Assembly: GCA_918026815.1 (NCBI GenBank)
Contig: CAKJVC010000088.1
Span: 1,674,001-1,738,000 of the forward strand
Origin: Chalara sp. BL73
Taxonomy: Eukaryota > Ascomycota > Leotiomycetes > Helotiales
Reading direction: 5' to 3'
DNA: 64,000 bases
Shown here: positions 45,244 through 56,461 of the stretch, one piece after another
Layout: every line of letters starts with the position of its first letter
How positions within the stretch are numbered: position 1 is the stretch's first letter
The notes under the pieces: model-generated
Database searches by the model: none
What the model saw: only the letters and a program-made list of their open reading frames with translations
Told to the model about the DNA's origin: nothing
Translations under genes and position numbers: made by a program

Positions 45244-46635
45244 ATGCATTCCATTCAACACTTTTTACACTTCCTAGCACTTTTTATTTTCATAGCCCCA
45301 GGTGCTGCTACCCGGCTCTTTGTCTCCTCATACGATGGCAATATCACAACTCTTGACCTGAGCCACAATTATCATGGATTCCATACTCTCAAATCTGTAG
45401 CTGTCAACAGTGTGGCAGGATCTTATCCTTCCTGGATAACGCTGGACGCAAAAAACCAGTTGCTTTATGTCGTTGATGAAGCATGGCCATCACAAAACGG
45501 CTCCGTCGCTTCATACAAGATCTCCAGTGATGGCAAGCTTAATGCTATTGCTAAGCAAACGACTCTGAATGGCCCAGTTCATGCACTCATTTACAACGAC
45601 GGCAAGGCGCTCGCTCTAGCTCACTTGTAAGTCTCCTTCTACTTGTGTTCCACTGGCAGCATGCTTACTGCTAGTAGCGGTCCAAATATTGGTGGCCTCA
45701 CCACCTGGTTAATTGACGGTTCTGGGAAAATTGACCCCCTGCAAAGCTTAACCTTTACACTTGCAAACCCAGGGTCAGCACCTCAGGATAAGGCTCATGT
45801 CCATCAAGCGATTCTGGATCCCTCCGGATCGTTTATCCTCACCCCAGATCTTGGCGCAGATCTTGTGCGGGTCTTCAAGATCGACCCAGCTACCAGCCTT
45901 GTAACACAATCCAAGGATTATGCTGTTCCTGCAGGTACTGGGCCCCGTCACGGCGTATTCCTCGGCACACCTGCAAGTCAGTCATCCAATGAAACCGTAC
46001 CTTACTATTCTGCCCAGAATTATACTCAACTCTCGGCCAGTCAAAAGCTGGCGCGTCATGAAGAGCCAGGAGCATATGTGTTTGTTCTGGTCGGGGAGCT
46101 AAAGAGCGATATCACTGCCTACACCGTGACACATGGGCAAGATTCGCTTGACTTCAGCTCGACTTCCACGGGTTCTATCTACGGACCTTACGTACCCCAT
46201 AACCCTGTTACTAGACCAGCTGAAATAATAGTCACTGTAAGGCCCCTCGCCCTCTTATACACGCGTATCAATTCACACACTAATGCAAACTAGCCTGACA
46301 ACCTCAACATCATCACCTCATCTCGCAACGATACCAACTACGAAATCTCCAACTGGGACCCTACAAACAGCACTCGTCTTCTCTCGGATACCATTATGTC
46401 CTGGAAGTATGATTATGCGACGCATCAAATTAACTTTGTGGATGACTCGCCTTCGTACGGCAGCTGGCCAAGACACGTTAGCATTAACAAAGATGGAACT
46501 TTGGTAGCTGTGACTTTACAATTTGATCAAAGAGTGGTGCTTGTAGAGCGAGACCCTAGGACGGGCCACTTCGGGGATAGTGTGGCCGATATTGTGATCA
46601 ACGGCGGGGTTAATTGCATTATTTGGGATGAATAA
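45244..46635 (+). CDS. Secreted lactonase-type seven-bladed beta-propeller protein
   Basis: Three exons (45244-45626, 45675-46236, 46294-46635) with short introns of 48 and 57 nt join in phase to 428 residues. The start MHSIQHFLHFLALFIFIAPG gives a signal peptide; an upstream in-frame ATG at 45172 would put a poly-Lys run before it. The mature part matches the 6-phosphogluconolactonase/carboxy-muconate-cyclase-like propeller family (Pfam Lactonase): TRLFVSSYDGNITTLDL, YPSWITLDAKNQLLYVVDE, HVHQAILDPSGSFILTPDLG, GPRHGVFL, YGSWPRHVSINKDGTLVAVT. Secreted fungal members have mostly unknown substrates; lactone or muconolactone hydrolysis is an inference from the family. Confidence 0.9.
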
Positions 46636-46944
46636 AAGAATAGGTTTTGAAGGGGCTTTAGCTTGCCGATGGAGAACCTTTTCGTAGCAGGAATATCATA
46701 TCGTTGTCTTACCCGTTACTTTTCAAGCGAGCAGTGCACAGTCTTGCAAGTTTAATATCGCCTGGATTTGGGTTACTGCATGCTCGGTTTTATGTCCCAG
46801 AATTTCAAAGAGTTGTTGTTCCTCAGTTCTCTGCCCATGGCTCTACAACAATCTTCTTAGCACTAACTTCGCCCTCCCATAGTCTGGTGATACCGTCTTC
46901 AGCCGCATTCAATCCACCAATACTTTAGCAGGCACGCCTTTGAT
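46636..46944. other. Short spacer between convergent genes
   Basis: Nothing coding; 3' ends of both neighbours are expected here. Confidence 0.45.
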
Positions 46945-47962
46945 TCAACCTTCCTCGTACCCCTTCTCCAAATAACCCTTCTCGCCAGTTCCGCCCAGCA
47001 TCCACTGCACCAACCCCTTATTCTCTACCAAGCTCCTCGGGAACAGGAACATTCTCGGCTTCACGTTGTCCGAGAATGATAGATATGTGGGTGGCAGCAA
47101 CACCAGTAAGCCAATCGCATCTTTTTCATTCTCTCTGATCTTGAAGATCGCATTGAGAGATTCTGGGAGGGAAGCGCAGTCGAACCAGTGATTGATCTTA
47201 CCTAGGGCTCTGATGGAGGCAACGATAGCCCCAATATCAGAAGGCAGCCTGGGAAAGATGTAATCTGCGCCAAGGGACTTGCGGAGCGGGAAATTGCGAG
47301 GCGAAGAGGTGGTGATGACGGTGTAGCCTGCACCTTTGGCGTAGCTGATGGAGAGAGCGCTTATGGCCGACGAGCCGCCCCGGATGAGGACCTTTTCGCC
47401 ATTGCGTTCCGGATTCAGTGAATCAGTCGGAAGTTTCAAGTCAAGACTTGCTTTGGCGAACAAGGCAGCAAGAGAGGTTTGCGAAGCTGTGGTTACAGCT
47501 GTGGGAAACGGCGTTTCTCCAATCTGCAGTATATCAGTAATTGGCCTCGGATTGAAATAGAGTAAATGCACATGAACAGTCTCAAATTCGCTCACCACCA
47601 CAAACCTCTGCAGTCCACCAAATTTTGGAACACCACCACTGCTAAAGATCTTACTATTGCTCACAGCCCTCTTGCCAATCTTTACTTTCGTTACTTCAGA
47701 GCCGATTGCTTCCACGAAACCAGTGATAGGTGAGCCGAGAATAGTGGGATATTGAAACTTCAATGCGGCTGCCTTTGCGATTTTTGCGTCTGCCTGCTGA
47801 ATTGATGTTGCTTGGGCCTAACTTTGGGCTCAGGGGAGGAAGATCCTGGTATACCCTAATTACAACTTCGTGGCTGTCTGGTTCGGGGGACAGTGCGGGA
47901 CCGATTTTGAAGGCACCTTTCTCTTCCACGATCCATGCTGCTTTGTTTTCACGTTGCGCCAT
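46945..47962 (-). CDS. Medium-chain dehydrogenase/reductase (zinc-type alcohol dehydrogenase-like)
   Basis: The start MAQRENKAAWIVEEKGAFKI matches the fungal MDR group often annotated as GroES-like zinc-binding or trans-enoyl reductase-like. The frame breaks after EVVIR at 47855. Removing 47818-47854 (GTATAC...GTTAG, 37 nt) restores RAQATSIQQADAKIAKAA and then YPTILGSPITGFVEAIGSEV in phase. A second probable intron (47524-47571, 48 nt, GTGCAT...CTGCAG) is in frame and stop-free, but its translation (VHLLYFNPRPITDIL) interrupts the family pattern. Removing both gives 310 residues. The cofactor motif is VLIRGGSSAISALSISYAKG with TTSSPRNF. It lacks the classical catalytic zinc ligands. A 37-nt intron would be unusually short, so a frameshift mutation is the alternative. 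Confidence 0.75.
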
Positions 47963-48843
47963 AGTTGAAGTTTTCTGCTCGAATTTCTGTTTGCGTGTGG
48001 GTATGGATTTGCAATAGCAATAAGTCCTATTAAGTTACTGTATGAAGGAAACTCCTAGAGATAAAAACGTATAGGAAGAAGCAATGAGAACTGAATTAGG
48101 CTTATATAGCCCCAGGTCAGTTGCGGGAACCCTGGAGTAATATCCACAATGTATCATCCTTCAAACACGGCAGCATACGTTAAATTTGTAAGCACTGAGT
48201 CTGCTTTGCAACTACAGCCATAAAACAAGTCGCCTGCGCTACTATCAAGCAAAATACGTGCGACAAGCATCTATATGTTCGCCAATCAAAACCTTGCGCC
48301 AATCCAGGCCTTACGCACGAGCGGGTGTTAGGGCGGGCTGCTTGGTGGTTGAGATTGCTGGGGCTTACGAAAGCCCTTTTTTGCAGTGAAATCAAGTGGC
48401 TCGCTCTCATAGAATACGTTAATGCACGCCAAGTACCGAGGCGTATATATACCAAGGAGCAAATGGCGAAGCGAGCAAGCGAGATTCCCGCTCGCTTGTA
48501 TTGTTAAAAGGCTGTCAAAATTCATTTGCCAGAGCCTACCATCACGAATTTATTACAAGTCTACGACTGCGACTCATTCCGGCCTACTGCAAACCCATTC
48601 CAGTCCATCGCTGCGAGTTATTCTAGTCTGCTGCTACAACTCATTCCAATCTGCTTCTATGACTTATCCCAGCCTGCCGATGTGACTCATTCCAGTCTGC
48701 TGCAACCAATTTTAGTCTTCCACTGTGACCTATTTCTAGTTATATCTACGTTGCTTATAGCGAGCATTGTATTAAGCATTAGCTTGACAATTGCTCCATG
48801 ATTAACATATCTTATTTTTTTTCGTGGGCTAGGAGACGGCAAT
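47963..48843. other. Region between divergent genes with a minisatellite
   Basis: No gene supportable. It holds a small hairpin at about 48476-48498 (CAAGCGAG-ATTCCCG-CTCGCTTG) and the 23-bp minisatellite at 48568-48739. Confidence 0.5.
48568..48739. repeat. Degenerate 23-bp minisatellite, about eight units
   Basis: Units of mostly 23 bp with consensus near TGYGACTCATTCCAGTCTGCTGC. Clear copies start at 48568, 48612, 48635, 48658 and 48681, with shorter units at 48591 (21 bp) and 48704 (20 bp) and a partial last unit from 48724. It ends about 105 bp before the HET gene start. Confidence 0.85.
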
Positions 48844-51075
48844 ATGCTGAAAACTCAAGTCAGGCCAAAAGAGGTCGAAGAACAAGCACCCTTGGGGTCC
48901 AACTATAGGCAGCTGTGTAGCGCTTGTCGGAAGATTGACATAAAGAGCCATTTTTTGCCAGAACTTTTTGGATTCAATGGGCGGTTGCGACGGTCGCAGA
49001 GCCTATCCCTTGGAACTATTGACGAGCTTTGCGAGAGAGATAATTGCGCTCTTTGTCGCCTTGTTCTTACAGCTTTGCATTGGGCTCCTCGCAACAGGAC
49101 GCAGGACAACTTCCTTATAGAAAATATTGCTCTAAGCTCTGATACGACTTTGAGGCACCTTAGAGCTCCGACGTTGGAAGACTTGGTCATCTATGTTGAC
49201 CACACATCTCGCTCACCTGGAAATCCTTGTAAGCGTATGGCCAACGGATGTCCTCAGTTAGAGACGTTCGGTAGGTGCAGAGGTCACTATATTGGCAAAA
49301 TTACGAAACTCTGGGAAAATTATCCGCATTTTCATAAATTTATGAGGACTGAGCAAGGGTATACCGCTCCTGGGGGACCTCAGATGTCTGTGCATTTACT
49401 TCGACATTGGCTTCGAGAATGCGAAGGAGAGCACGGAAGTGCATGCAGTGGCCATCTCAAAGAAAAAGATCGTCAAGAATTCAGGCTGATCCTTATCGAC
49501 GTTGCGAAGAAACAGCTACTTGAAGTACAATCATGCCATAAATATAGATACCTGGCATTAAGTTATGTTTGGGGTAGCGTATCCGTATTTCAAACAACTA
49601 CAGCAAACTATGCCTCCTTACGACAAGAAGGATCCCTGGCCTTGCTAGAGGACCAAATACCTCGAGTTATCCAAGACGCAATGGCACTTGTTACCATCCT
49701 TGGCGAGAAATACCTTTGGGTCGACGCTCTCTGCATAGTTCAGGATGATGCGGCTTCGAAGCACATCCAGCTAGCGAATATGGACCTTGTGTACAGAGAA
49801 GCCGTCGTCACCATAGTTGCAGCTTCTGGTAGGAATGCAAATTCAGTCCTGCCTGGCGTATCTCCTGGATCTCGACTGTCGAGTGCCAGTAAAATTCATG
49901 GCGTGTTTCTTGCACTGAAACCACCCCAACTAGACCGCGCTTTACTCAATACGGTGTACAACAATCGTGCATGGACTATGCAAGAAAGTATATTATCGAA
50001 GAGGCGTCTATATTTTTTTGAACAGCAGGTTTATTTTCAATGTAACCGGGGAACTGAGTTTGAGGTTATAAAGGGGGTGGACAATGATTTGGTCAAGTTG
50101 AACTCGCTGGTGAAGCTGGGCAAAAAAGACTGGATCACAAGTTTTGAAGTATACACGGTTTTGGTCTCTGAGTATACGCGGAGACTATTGTCATACCCTC
50201 AAGATATTCTCAATGCATTTTCTGGGATTCAGCGTATTTTTGAGAGCCGCTGCGGAAGTGGCTTTCTTTTTGCACTCCCAGAAGCTGTCTTTGATATTGC
50301 TCTACTATGGACACCAGTAGGGAAGATTGTCCGACGTAAATCAACCGCCTCCGGTCATGGGCATCCCGGCTATAGATTTCCAAGCTGGTCGTGGGCAGGT
50401 TGGGTGGGCCAGGTTGAGTACAAAGCAATCGCGGAGATGTCACTGTGTGCTAAACGTTTCAACCTAATAAGGTTGTATCGAGAAAGCGCTACCTATGTCT
50501 TTTTTAAATCCTACATCGATTCATTTAAAGTGTGTAATCCAGACGGTCAGCACTCTGTCCAGAGACGGCGAGACTTGGGCTGGTGGGCACTGAGTAGGGT
50601 GGGACGACCCTCTCCTCCGATTTCACTCGCTCAAACATGGCGGCTTGAGACACCTATTCTCCTTTTTGAGGCGGCTGCAGTGAGCTCAGTACATTTCGTA
50701 CTTGACGACAAGTGGAACTGGATGAATGGGACCCGGACCCCATATAAGTCTTTTTGCCAAATTCTTGATGCGAATGGCCGTCACTGTGGTGTCCTTTTTG
50801 AGGAATTACGGTCGCCTTTATTGAAGAACGCCATGCAGGGCTCTTGCGATTTCGTGCGAATGTCTCATTTCCTCGATTTCAGACAGCTGGAAGGCGACAT
50901 AAAAGTGGTGAAATTTTTCGATGAGTCATTCTTCGAATGCCGTAGGTGGTGTCTTGTATACGTTTTATTGGTTAAGTGGAAAGGAGACTACGCAGAGCGA
51001 TTGTGTCTCGGTCAAGTTCATATTGACGCTTGGAAAGCTACCCCAGCACTGGAGAAACTTATCAAACTTGCTTAA
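48844..51075 (+). CDS. Large HET-domain protein
   Basis: A single exon of 743 residues, typical of the second large class of Pezizomycotina HET proteins. The N-terminal region (about 1-235) has paired cysteines (LCSACRKI, CERDNCALCRLV) and HWLRECEGEHGSAC, seen before many HET domains. The HET domain (about 235-390) shows YRYLALSYVWGSVS, IPRVIQDAMALV, YLWVDALCIVQDD and VYREAVVTIVAASG, then RAWTMQESILSKRRLYFFEQ, the C-terminal part of the fold. The remaining 340 residues (FPSWSWAGWVG and a variable tail) are conserved only loosely in such proteins. A role in allorecognition is family knowledge; many of these genes are uncharacterised. A poorly repeated 23-bp minisatellite sits about 105 bp upstream. 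It is not a recent duplicate of the smaller HET gene at 26-28 kb. Confidence 0.93.
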   Translation: MLKTQVRPKEVEEQAPLGSNYRQLCSACRKIDIKSHFLPELFGFNGRLRRSQSLSLGTIDELCERDNCALCRLVLTALHWAPRNRTQDNFLIENIALSSDTTLRHLRAPTLEDLVIYVDHTSRSPGNPCKRMANGCPQLETFGRCRGHYIGKITKLWENYPHFHKFMRTEQGYTAPGGPQMSVHLLRHWLRECEGEHGSACSGHLKEKDRQEFRLILIDVAKKQLLEVQSCHKYRYLALSYVWGSVSVFQTTTANYASLRQEGSLALLEDQIPRVIQDAMALVTILGEKYLWVDALCIVQDDAASKHIQLANMDLVYREAVVTIVAASGRNANSVLPGVSPGSRLSSASKIHGVFLALKPPQLDRALLNTVYNNRAWTMQESILSKRRLYFFEQQVYFQCNRGTEFEVIKGVDNDLVKLNSLVKLGKKDWITSFEVYTVLVSEYTRRLLSYPQDILNAFSGIQRIFESRCGSGFLFALPEAVFDIALLWTPVGKIVRRKSTASGHGHPGYRFPSWSWAGWVGQVEYKAIAEMSLCAKRFNLIRLYRESATYVFFKSYIDSFKVCNPDGQHSVQRRRDLGWWALSRVGRPSPPISLAQTWRLETPILLFEAAAVSSVHFVLDDKWNWMNGTRTPYKSFCQILDANGRHCGVLFEELRSPLLKNAMQGSCDFVRMSHFLDFRQLEGDIKVVKFFDESFFECRRWCLVYVLLVKWKGDYAERLCLGQVHIDAWKATPALEKLIKLA

Positions 51076-51781
51076 TAACGGTAAAGTCAAACAGGCTGTT
51101 TTCTACAGATGTGCCGTAGCTTCCTTCTTCTTCTTCTAAGGCCTTTCCAGTTCCCTCGCCATTGCAACTCGTTGGACCGGAACATATATGAATGACCAGT
51201 TACGGTGTTGAGGCAGGCTCGCTTCGCATTTTTCTATTTGCCCCTTGGTACCTGTAGGCCTCCGTACTGAGGACGCTCGATCCTCCCGCCATTTCGGGAC
51301 GCTGTCAAAGCGAAACTCCCGGAATGTGTAATTCTTTAATCAAGTAACCTTCAAGACTTGAATATATATATTTCCTTAATAGAACTTTCTCCCTAGCGCT
51401 TCGAGGTTTGAAGAGACTTCTTTAGTTGCGATTGGGCAAGGGGGATAGAGAAAGGGGCGATAGATGGCGTTAATAGTACGATCAACAGCACGACTAGCAC
51501 TATAGTTAGCCTCATTGTATACTGGTTCCTTGGAGGAGAAATGGTTATAGAATAGTGTTAAATCAACTATAGCTTCGTAGGTCTATAAGGAAGAGTCTTT
51601 TAGGTCTAATCTTCAAATTCATCTCCCAACGTGGTGCGTCTCCTGACTCAGGGAAGCACGTACATTATTTATTAACAAAGGTTGATCTTACAGATAGACC
51701 GAACTTGAATCAATATATCAAGTGCTTGATGGGAGCTTGGATTCTTGTATCGAGAATTGTATCTTCAAAGAACTCGACATC
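51076..51781. other. Intergenic stretch between convergent genes
   Basis: No coding sequence supportable. Confidence 0.45.
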
Positions 51782-52711
51782 CTAAGGTACATTCTTGTAT
51801 GTATCAACAGCAATCGCACGGTGCTCGAGCAAGAATTGCTTAAAGCTCTTGAGTTCCAGCCCAAAATCACCCGGGTTATTCTTAATGCCTGCCTGCTCAA
51901 ATTGGATAACACGTTGTAACTGTACCTGCACAATTGGATTTGCCTCAGTCAGCTTCAGCGCCTCCTCTCTCTCGTAAGTTTGAACTTTCAGTTCTTTCCC
52001 GCTCGCCTCTGACAGGAGTTTCAACAGGCCTTTCACTGGCAGAATATCCGCAGTGACCTCGAGCTCCTTGCGATCAAACTTTTCTGGCGTAGAAATGACT
52101 GTCGCTGCAATTCTACCGATGTCATCAGGGTCAATCAATCCCTTCAAAAAGCCTTGGGGAAAAGGTGTGCGCCATGCCCCGTCTTTGAGAAGGCTGCCCA
52201 GTTGAAAGTTTGCCGAGGGATTGAGATAGTTCGTCATGAACTCTGTTGGACGCAGGATCGTGTAAAACTTAAAGCCACCATTTCTGACGAGGTCCTCACC
52301 AGCACTCTTTGATCTCCAATAATTGACAGCCAACTCAATTCGATCCCAGCCTGGCACGAGGTCGTAAATGTCAGTCCCCCACACAGTGCTGTAGACTACA
52401 TGCTGAACAGAAGCTGCCTGTCGAGCCGCTTCGAGGATCTTTGTAGCCCATCTGACCTCAGCCTTTGGGTCTGTGATGGATGGGAACGACGGAAAGAATA
52501 CGGCCGCAGTTCCAGTCACTGCGGCTTTGAGGGCTTGTTCATCGTCCCAATCTCCTTGAAAAATTTCGGCTCCTTGATTCTTTAGTGCCTTCGCTTGATC
52601 TGATTCGGCATTCCGCACGAAAGAATGGACAACATGACCGTCGTTCAGCAGAGCTCGTGCTGTTGCGCCTCCCTGCTTGCCGGTGGCACCAGCGACGAAG
52701 ACTTTAACCAT
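51782..52711 (-). CDS. NmrA-like NAD(P)-binding protein
   Basis: A single exon of 309 residues. The N-terminus MVKVFVAGATGKQGGATARA carries the GxxGxxG dinucleotide-binding motif of the NmrA/HSCARG group of atypical short-chain dehydrogenases. It is followed by VRNAESDQAKALKNQGAEI, GDWDDEQALKAAVTG, VQHVVYSTVWG, FYTILRPTEFMTNYL and IDPDDIGRIAATVI, all in family order. The Tyr-xxx-Lys pair of active SDR enzymes is not evident, so it may sense redox state through NAD(P) rather than catalyse a reaction. NmrA itself represses the GATA factor AreA, but this protein belongs to the broad family and need not share that role. It stands alone between two long non-coding stretches. Confidence 0.9.
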   Translation of the reverse strand: MVKVFVAGATGKQGGATARALLNDGHVVHSFVRNAESDQAKALKNQGAEIFQGDWDDEQALKAAVTGTAAVFFPSFPSITDPKAEVRWATKILEAARQAASVQHVVYSTVWGTDIYDLVPGWDRIELAVNYWRSKSAGEDLVRNGGFKFYTILRPTEFMTNYLNPSANFQLGSLLKDGAWRTPFPQGFLKGLIDPDDIGRIAATVISTPEKFDRKELEVTADILPVKGLLKLLSEASGKELKVQTYEREEALKLTEANPIVQVQLQRVIQFEQAGIKNNPGDFGLELKSFKQFLLEHRAIAVDTYKNVP

Positions 52712-54722
52712 TTCTGAGATTTATGTGGAAGGGTAGAAGTAATTTGCTCTCTGCATTCAAAGGAAAAGGCTCTCCCAGGCACAAATATACGTGCCAAATT
52801 TATATTTGATCCCATTATAAATTAAAATACACTTTTACGGTTGCCTAATACGACTCTGGAACTTTTATTGGGCTTCGAATGACGATATTCACGGATATGA
52901 TGCTAGCATTGAGGCACAACTGGAACCCTGGCTCCAGGCAGCAGCATTTGCAGACCGCTTTCCTAGTAACTGTTGTGAATCATAGGTAGAATACCTGCCA
53001 GAAGCACTGCAAGCGACAGTTTACAAAGGTTCCTTCGGAATCCTCAATTGCCGACATAGAGCTGAATATGATGAAACTGGGCATCAGGGGTGTTCGGCTC
53101 CGAAGAAGTACGTTCCCATCGTGCAATTTCAAGGGATCTGCCATCCGTGCGAGATCCGTCATGTCAAGAGTGAACTTCTTGCTTGAGAGTTGGATTAAAT
53201 TGGTGGAAAAATATTGCAGACGTTATGATCAGACATAGAGATCGTCGGGGTATAAGTTCGCCATCAGGAAATGCTAAATGCATGCAATGCTGGGAGTACA
53301 AGCAGCCGTTTCATCTCTTCCAAATTTCAACTTGAATACGGAGATTTAAGTATTGTAAATGACCACTTCAGTTGCCTAAAGAGCAGAATATCAGTAATAG
53401 TTCGTTATGTTGGAAACTATATGGAAGCGCTGAACATAGTACTAAGTATGCAGTGAGCGCTCAGTGAATCCTGAAAGAGCATGTTTTCGGCCATGTGTGC
53501 GTCATGAAATAAGTGAGCGATAAGGAATTAGGTCAGCCTACCGCGGAAATTCGGCAGATGAACAAGCCTTTGACAAGGCAAAGAGCTATCAAGTTTATAG
53601 TCTATGATATCTGACAACCGTTATATAGCTATAGAGTAGGCAAGCACTTTGAGAAATAACCGATGAGTCCCTCCAACTATGAGTTCACTCTATACTACGC
53701 CTAAGCTTAGTCTAAATGGTGTTTTCATTCCGGTAATCCAAATGATTTCTTGTAGATGCCTTCACACTAGCGTGTATCGTGGATATTGTCACTTTGCTTA
53801 GGATTTTTGGAAGTTTTAGTAGAAGCTAGTAAAATGATCAAAGAACAATCAAGCCGTCTCTTCTTTTGTTCCGCTATCGTCTTCTTACTTGGTATCTGGC
53901 CACGGAACTTGCGCGTCTCGAGAACCGCGACGTCGGTCAAACCCCATGCCCCCGAACCTTTAAATGCCAATGTGTAGAGATACAGGGCTCGTTCCTAGAA
54001 TGCTCCGTTCCAAGGTTGAGCTTCTCCCATGCCATCTCGACTGAGTTGTCAATATACATATCGCCTTCCTCAGAAAGCCTACGTCCGGGAAGCGCGTGCC
54101 AAGTATGAGCGACAGGTTGCTTTTTATCTTCTATAAGTAGATCCCCAAGCCGCGATTTGGCCTGCAGTAGAGACAGGCGTTTCGCCAGAACGGGAGGAGT
54201 AGTGGCCTTCTGTGAGCTCTTTTGCAACGTATATTATTGACACTCTGCATTGAAACAAGCGCAAAGAGTGCAGCCAACTAGCCTACACCAGAATAGCGAC
54301 AAAAACAGCATTCAACATTAAATACATCATTGGGAAAGCCTCTCAAGCATAAGATCGTAAAACATTTTTATTACAACAGTGGAACGTGTGCCGAGCCGAA
54401 ATTTGGAAGCGAACGGTTCGCTTCATCAACCAAATGCCCCTCTTGGTCATGTGGTACCGAATTAAGTGGTCTCGTCTATCGTGTCGTCCCAAAAAAAAGA
54501 CTTTGTTGCAAATCGTGAAATAAGCGATGTCCACTACTTAGCGAACAAGCCACTTACCGCTTCATAAAAGAAATGGCAGTCTCCAAGTCTAACAGCCCAG
54601 GGACACTTGGGGTCATTGGCATCATGCATTATATATGTATCCCCTGACCAACTCTGTGAATCAAAAGTAGTGAGCACCTGATATAAGTTGTAGTTGTCTG
54701 TCCATTCTCCCATCGCCTATCT
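52712..54722. other. Gene-poor stretch with one weak minus-strand candidate
   Basis: About 2 kb with no firm gene. A minus-strand frame at 53937-54227 has protein-like sequence (WHALPGRRLSEEGDMYIDNS, VEMAWEKLNLG) but no recognised family and no spliced partner I could find; it may be a gene fragment. Confidence 0.4.
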
Positions 54723-56461
54723 TCACGCAAGCTCCACAGCAGGAAAAAACCTCGGTCCTGCATACCCCTTGGCTACCACACTTTGAATGTCAATATTCGC
54801 AGTCGGACGGTCATGTGGGCTCCACATCTTCAGCAGAATGAATCTCCCGCTTAATGGTGTATCGAAGCGCACCGTGAATTGGCTCTTTCCTCTCTCGATG
54901 AAGAACCTCGCGATAGGAGCCATGAGTTCGCCCCCGACAGCACGCACGGCTTCTTGTGTAGCGATCTGAGATGCTTCAGCTGCTTCTGCCAATGTGGTGT
55001 TTGAAGGATTCTCGCGACGGGAATCACGCTCGCGGGCACGTTCTCGATCGCGTTGACGTTGTCGGGGCGAACGACCCATGCCCAAAAGGTAGTCTTCGTG
55101 CCAGACTCCACTATTTGGCTCTTCTTCGCTACTTTCCTCTTCTTCTTGACGGATGGTTATCCGAAATGGTGTTCTTCTAGAGGGCCGTGACTCATCTTCA
55201 CTCTCTGGCTCTGTGACTTCTGTGGATACCTCAAAAGGAGGCCCCGTAACGTTGAATTCGGATGGTATCTGAGCAGTTCCGCTACGGTAGTCACATTCAT
55301 CATCTTGAGCACCAATGTCGACCAATCTTCTGGCCCGCATTCGAGCCGCTATTAAACCGGAAGAATCACTATCATGTCTAATAGACATGATTGGTGGCAA
55401 TTCGTTAAGTGGGGGCGATGAAGGGCGAGGATTACGGGGTGACGAGTATTGTATTTGATATTGTGCCGTACGAGTAAGCAGATCATCAGAATTCATTGAC
55501 AGAAACACCACTCCTTCTTGGATTCTAGAAGTAGTAAGCAGTCAGTCAGCGTGAAGCCTGAGCAAACTTACGGTGCTGTATAGCCAGAATGTGGAGCCTT
55601 TATAATTAGCTCTTTCAAAGAAAACACTGTTGCTCCTTGGTGCCGTAGAATCAGATTGCATCGATTGCTCTTTGTGCAATACACCGAGTTATCATTCTTC
55701 AAGACATTCTCGGCGCAGTAATCTCCTCCATAATCCTGATACATGCCACCATCACAGCTGACGATCTCCATCTTAAGCTTGCCGGGCTCGACTTGACCGT
55801 ATTTACCATAACTAAATCCTGTAAAATAATTGTCCAATCTATCATAGTCATACTTGCGCCTCTTCGTCCGACGATTATGCTCAGCTTCTTCTGAGTATTC
55901 TTCGGCTTGAAGTGAAGGAGATGGTATACGTGGAACAGTATCATCTAGCAGGGATCTGAGGCTAGAGCTAGCAGCCTGAAGCTGCTCGCTGGCATGTTGC
56001 ATCTCTGCACTCTCCTCATTGAGCCTTCTTTGACGCTCCAAATATCGGTCGCCGCCCAATATACGACCGTTTGCTCGCCTTGCAGACCCTGTGACAGCAC
56101 GTCTTGCAGTTGGTCTTTCCCGGGTATTCGATGCCGAGGGTCGAGGTTGGTTTGGAACAACGAACAGCGACGAGGCATCATTCCACTCACGCAGCATGCT
56201 GCGCCGCCTTTCGGCTTCCTGTTCTGAAGACATCAAATTCGAAGTCGTCCCTCTTATGCTATTTCTGTTCTCCACCCTCCTATTACGGTGGTAACGCTCT
56301 ATCGCTCTATATAACTCGCTGGAGGGGCTAACGGACTCATCAGGAGGCGGTCGATTGTTCAATATCTCATGCCAGATCCGATCTGCTGTTTCGTGGTCTT
56401 GCCGGGGGTCTGGAAAATTGTTCGGATTATCAGAAGTCCTAGAGTTACCAGACTGTGCCAT
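54723..56461 (-). CDS. Conserved-looking protein with a putative split beta-sandwich (DOC/galactose-binding-like) domain
   Basis: Exon 1 is 55572-56461 and exon 2 is 54723-55524. The 47-nt intron (GTAAGT...TTCTAG) is in phase and gives 563 residues. The N-terminal 200 residues are polar and disordered with a basic patch (RRTKRRKYDYDR). A folded segment follows (about 215-320): GKLKMEIVSCDGGMY, NDNSVYCTKSNRCNLILRHQ, FSLKELIIKAPHSGYTAP, EGVVFLSM. An acidic, Arg/Glu-rich spacer of about 170 residues then separates it from a C-terminal segment (FTVRFDTPLSGRFILLKMWS, NIDIQSVVAKGYAGPRFFPA). The two segments resemble halves of one jellyroll like the F5/8-C or APC10/DOC fold; that is my inference, and I could not name the family. 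It is divergent from AOS1 across about 560 bp. Confidence 0.75.

Noticed and set aside
35159..46635. A biosynthetic gene cluster spanning the transporter, reductase, NifS-like enzyme and lactonase
   Set aside because: No NRPS, siderophore monooxygenase, acyltransferase or other scaffold enzyme is present. Only the transporter/reductase pair shares regulatory sites.
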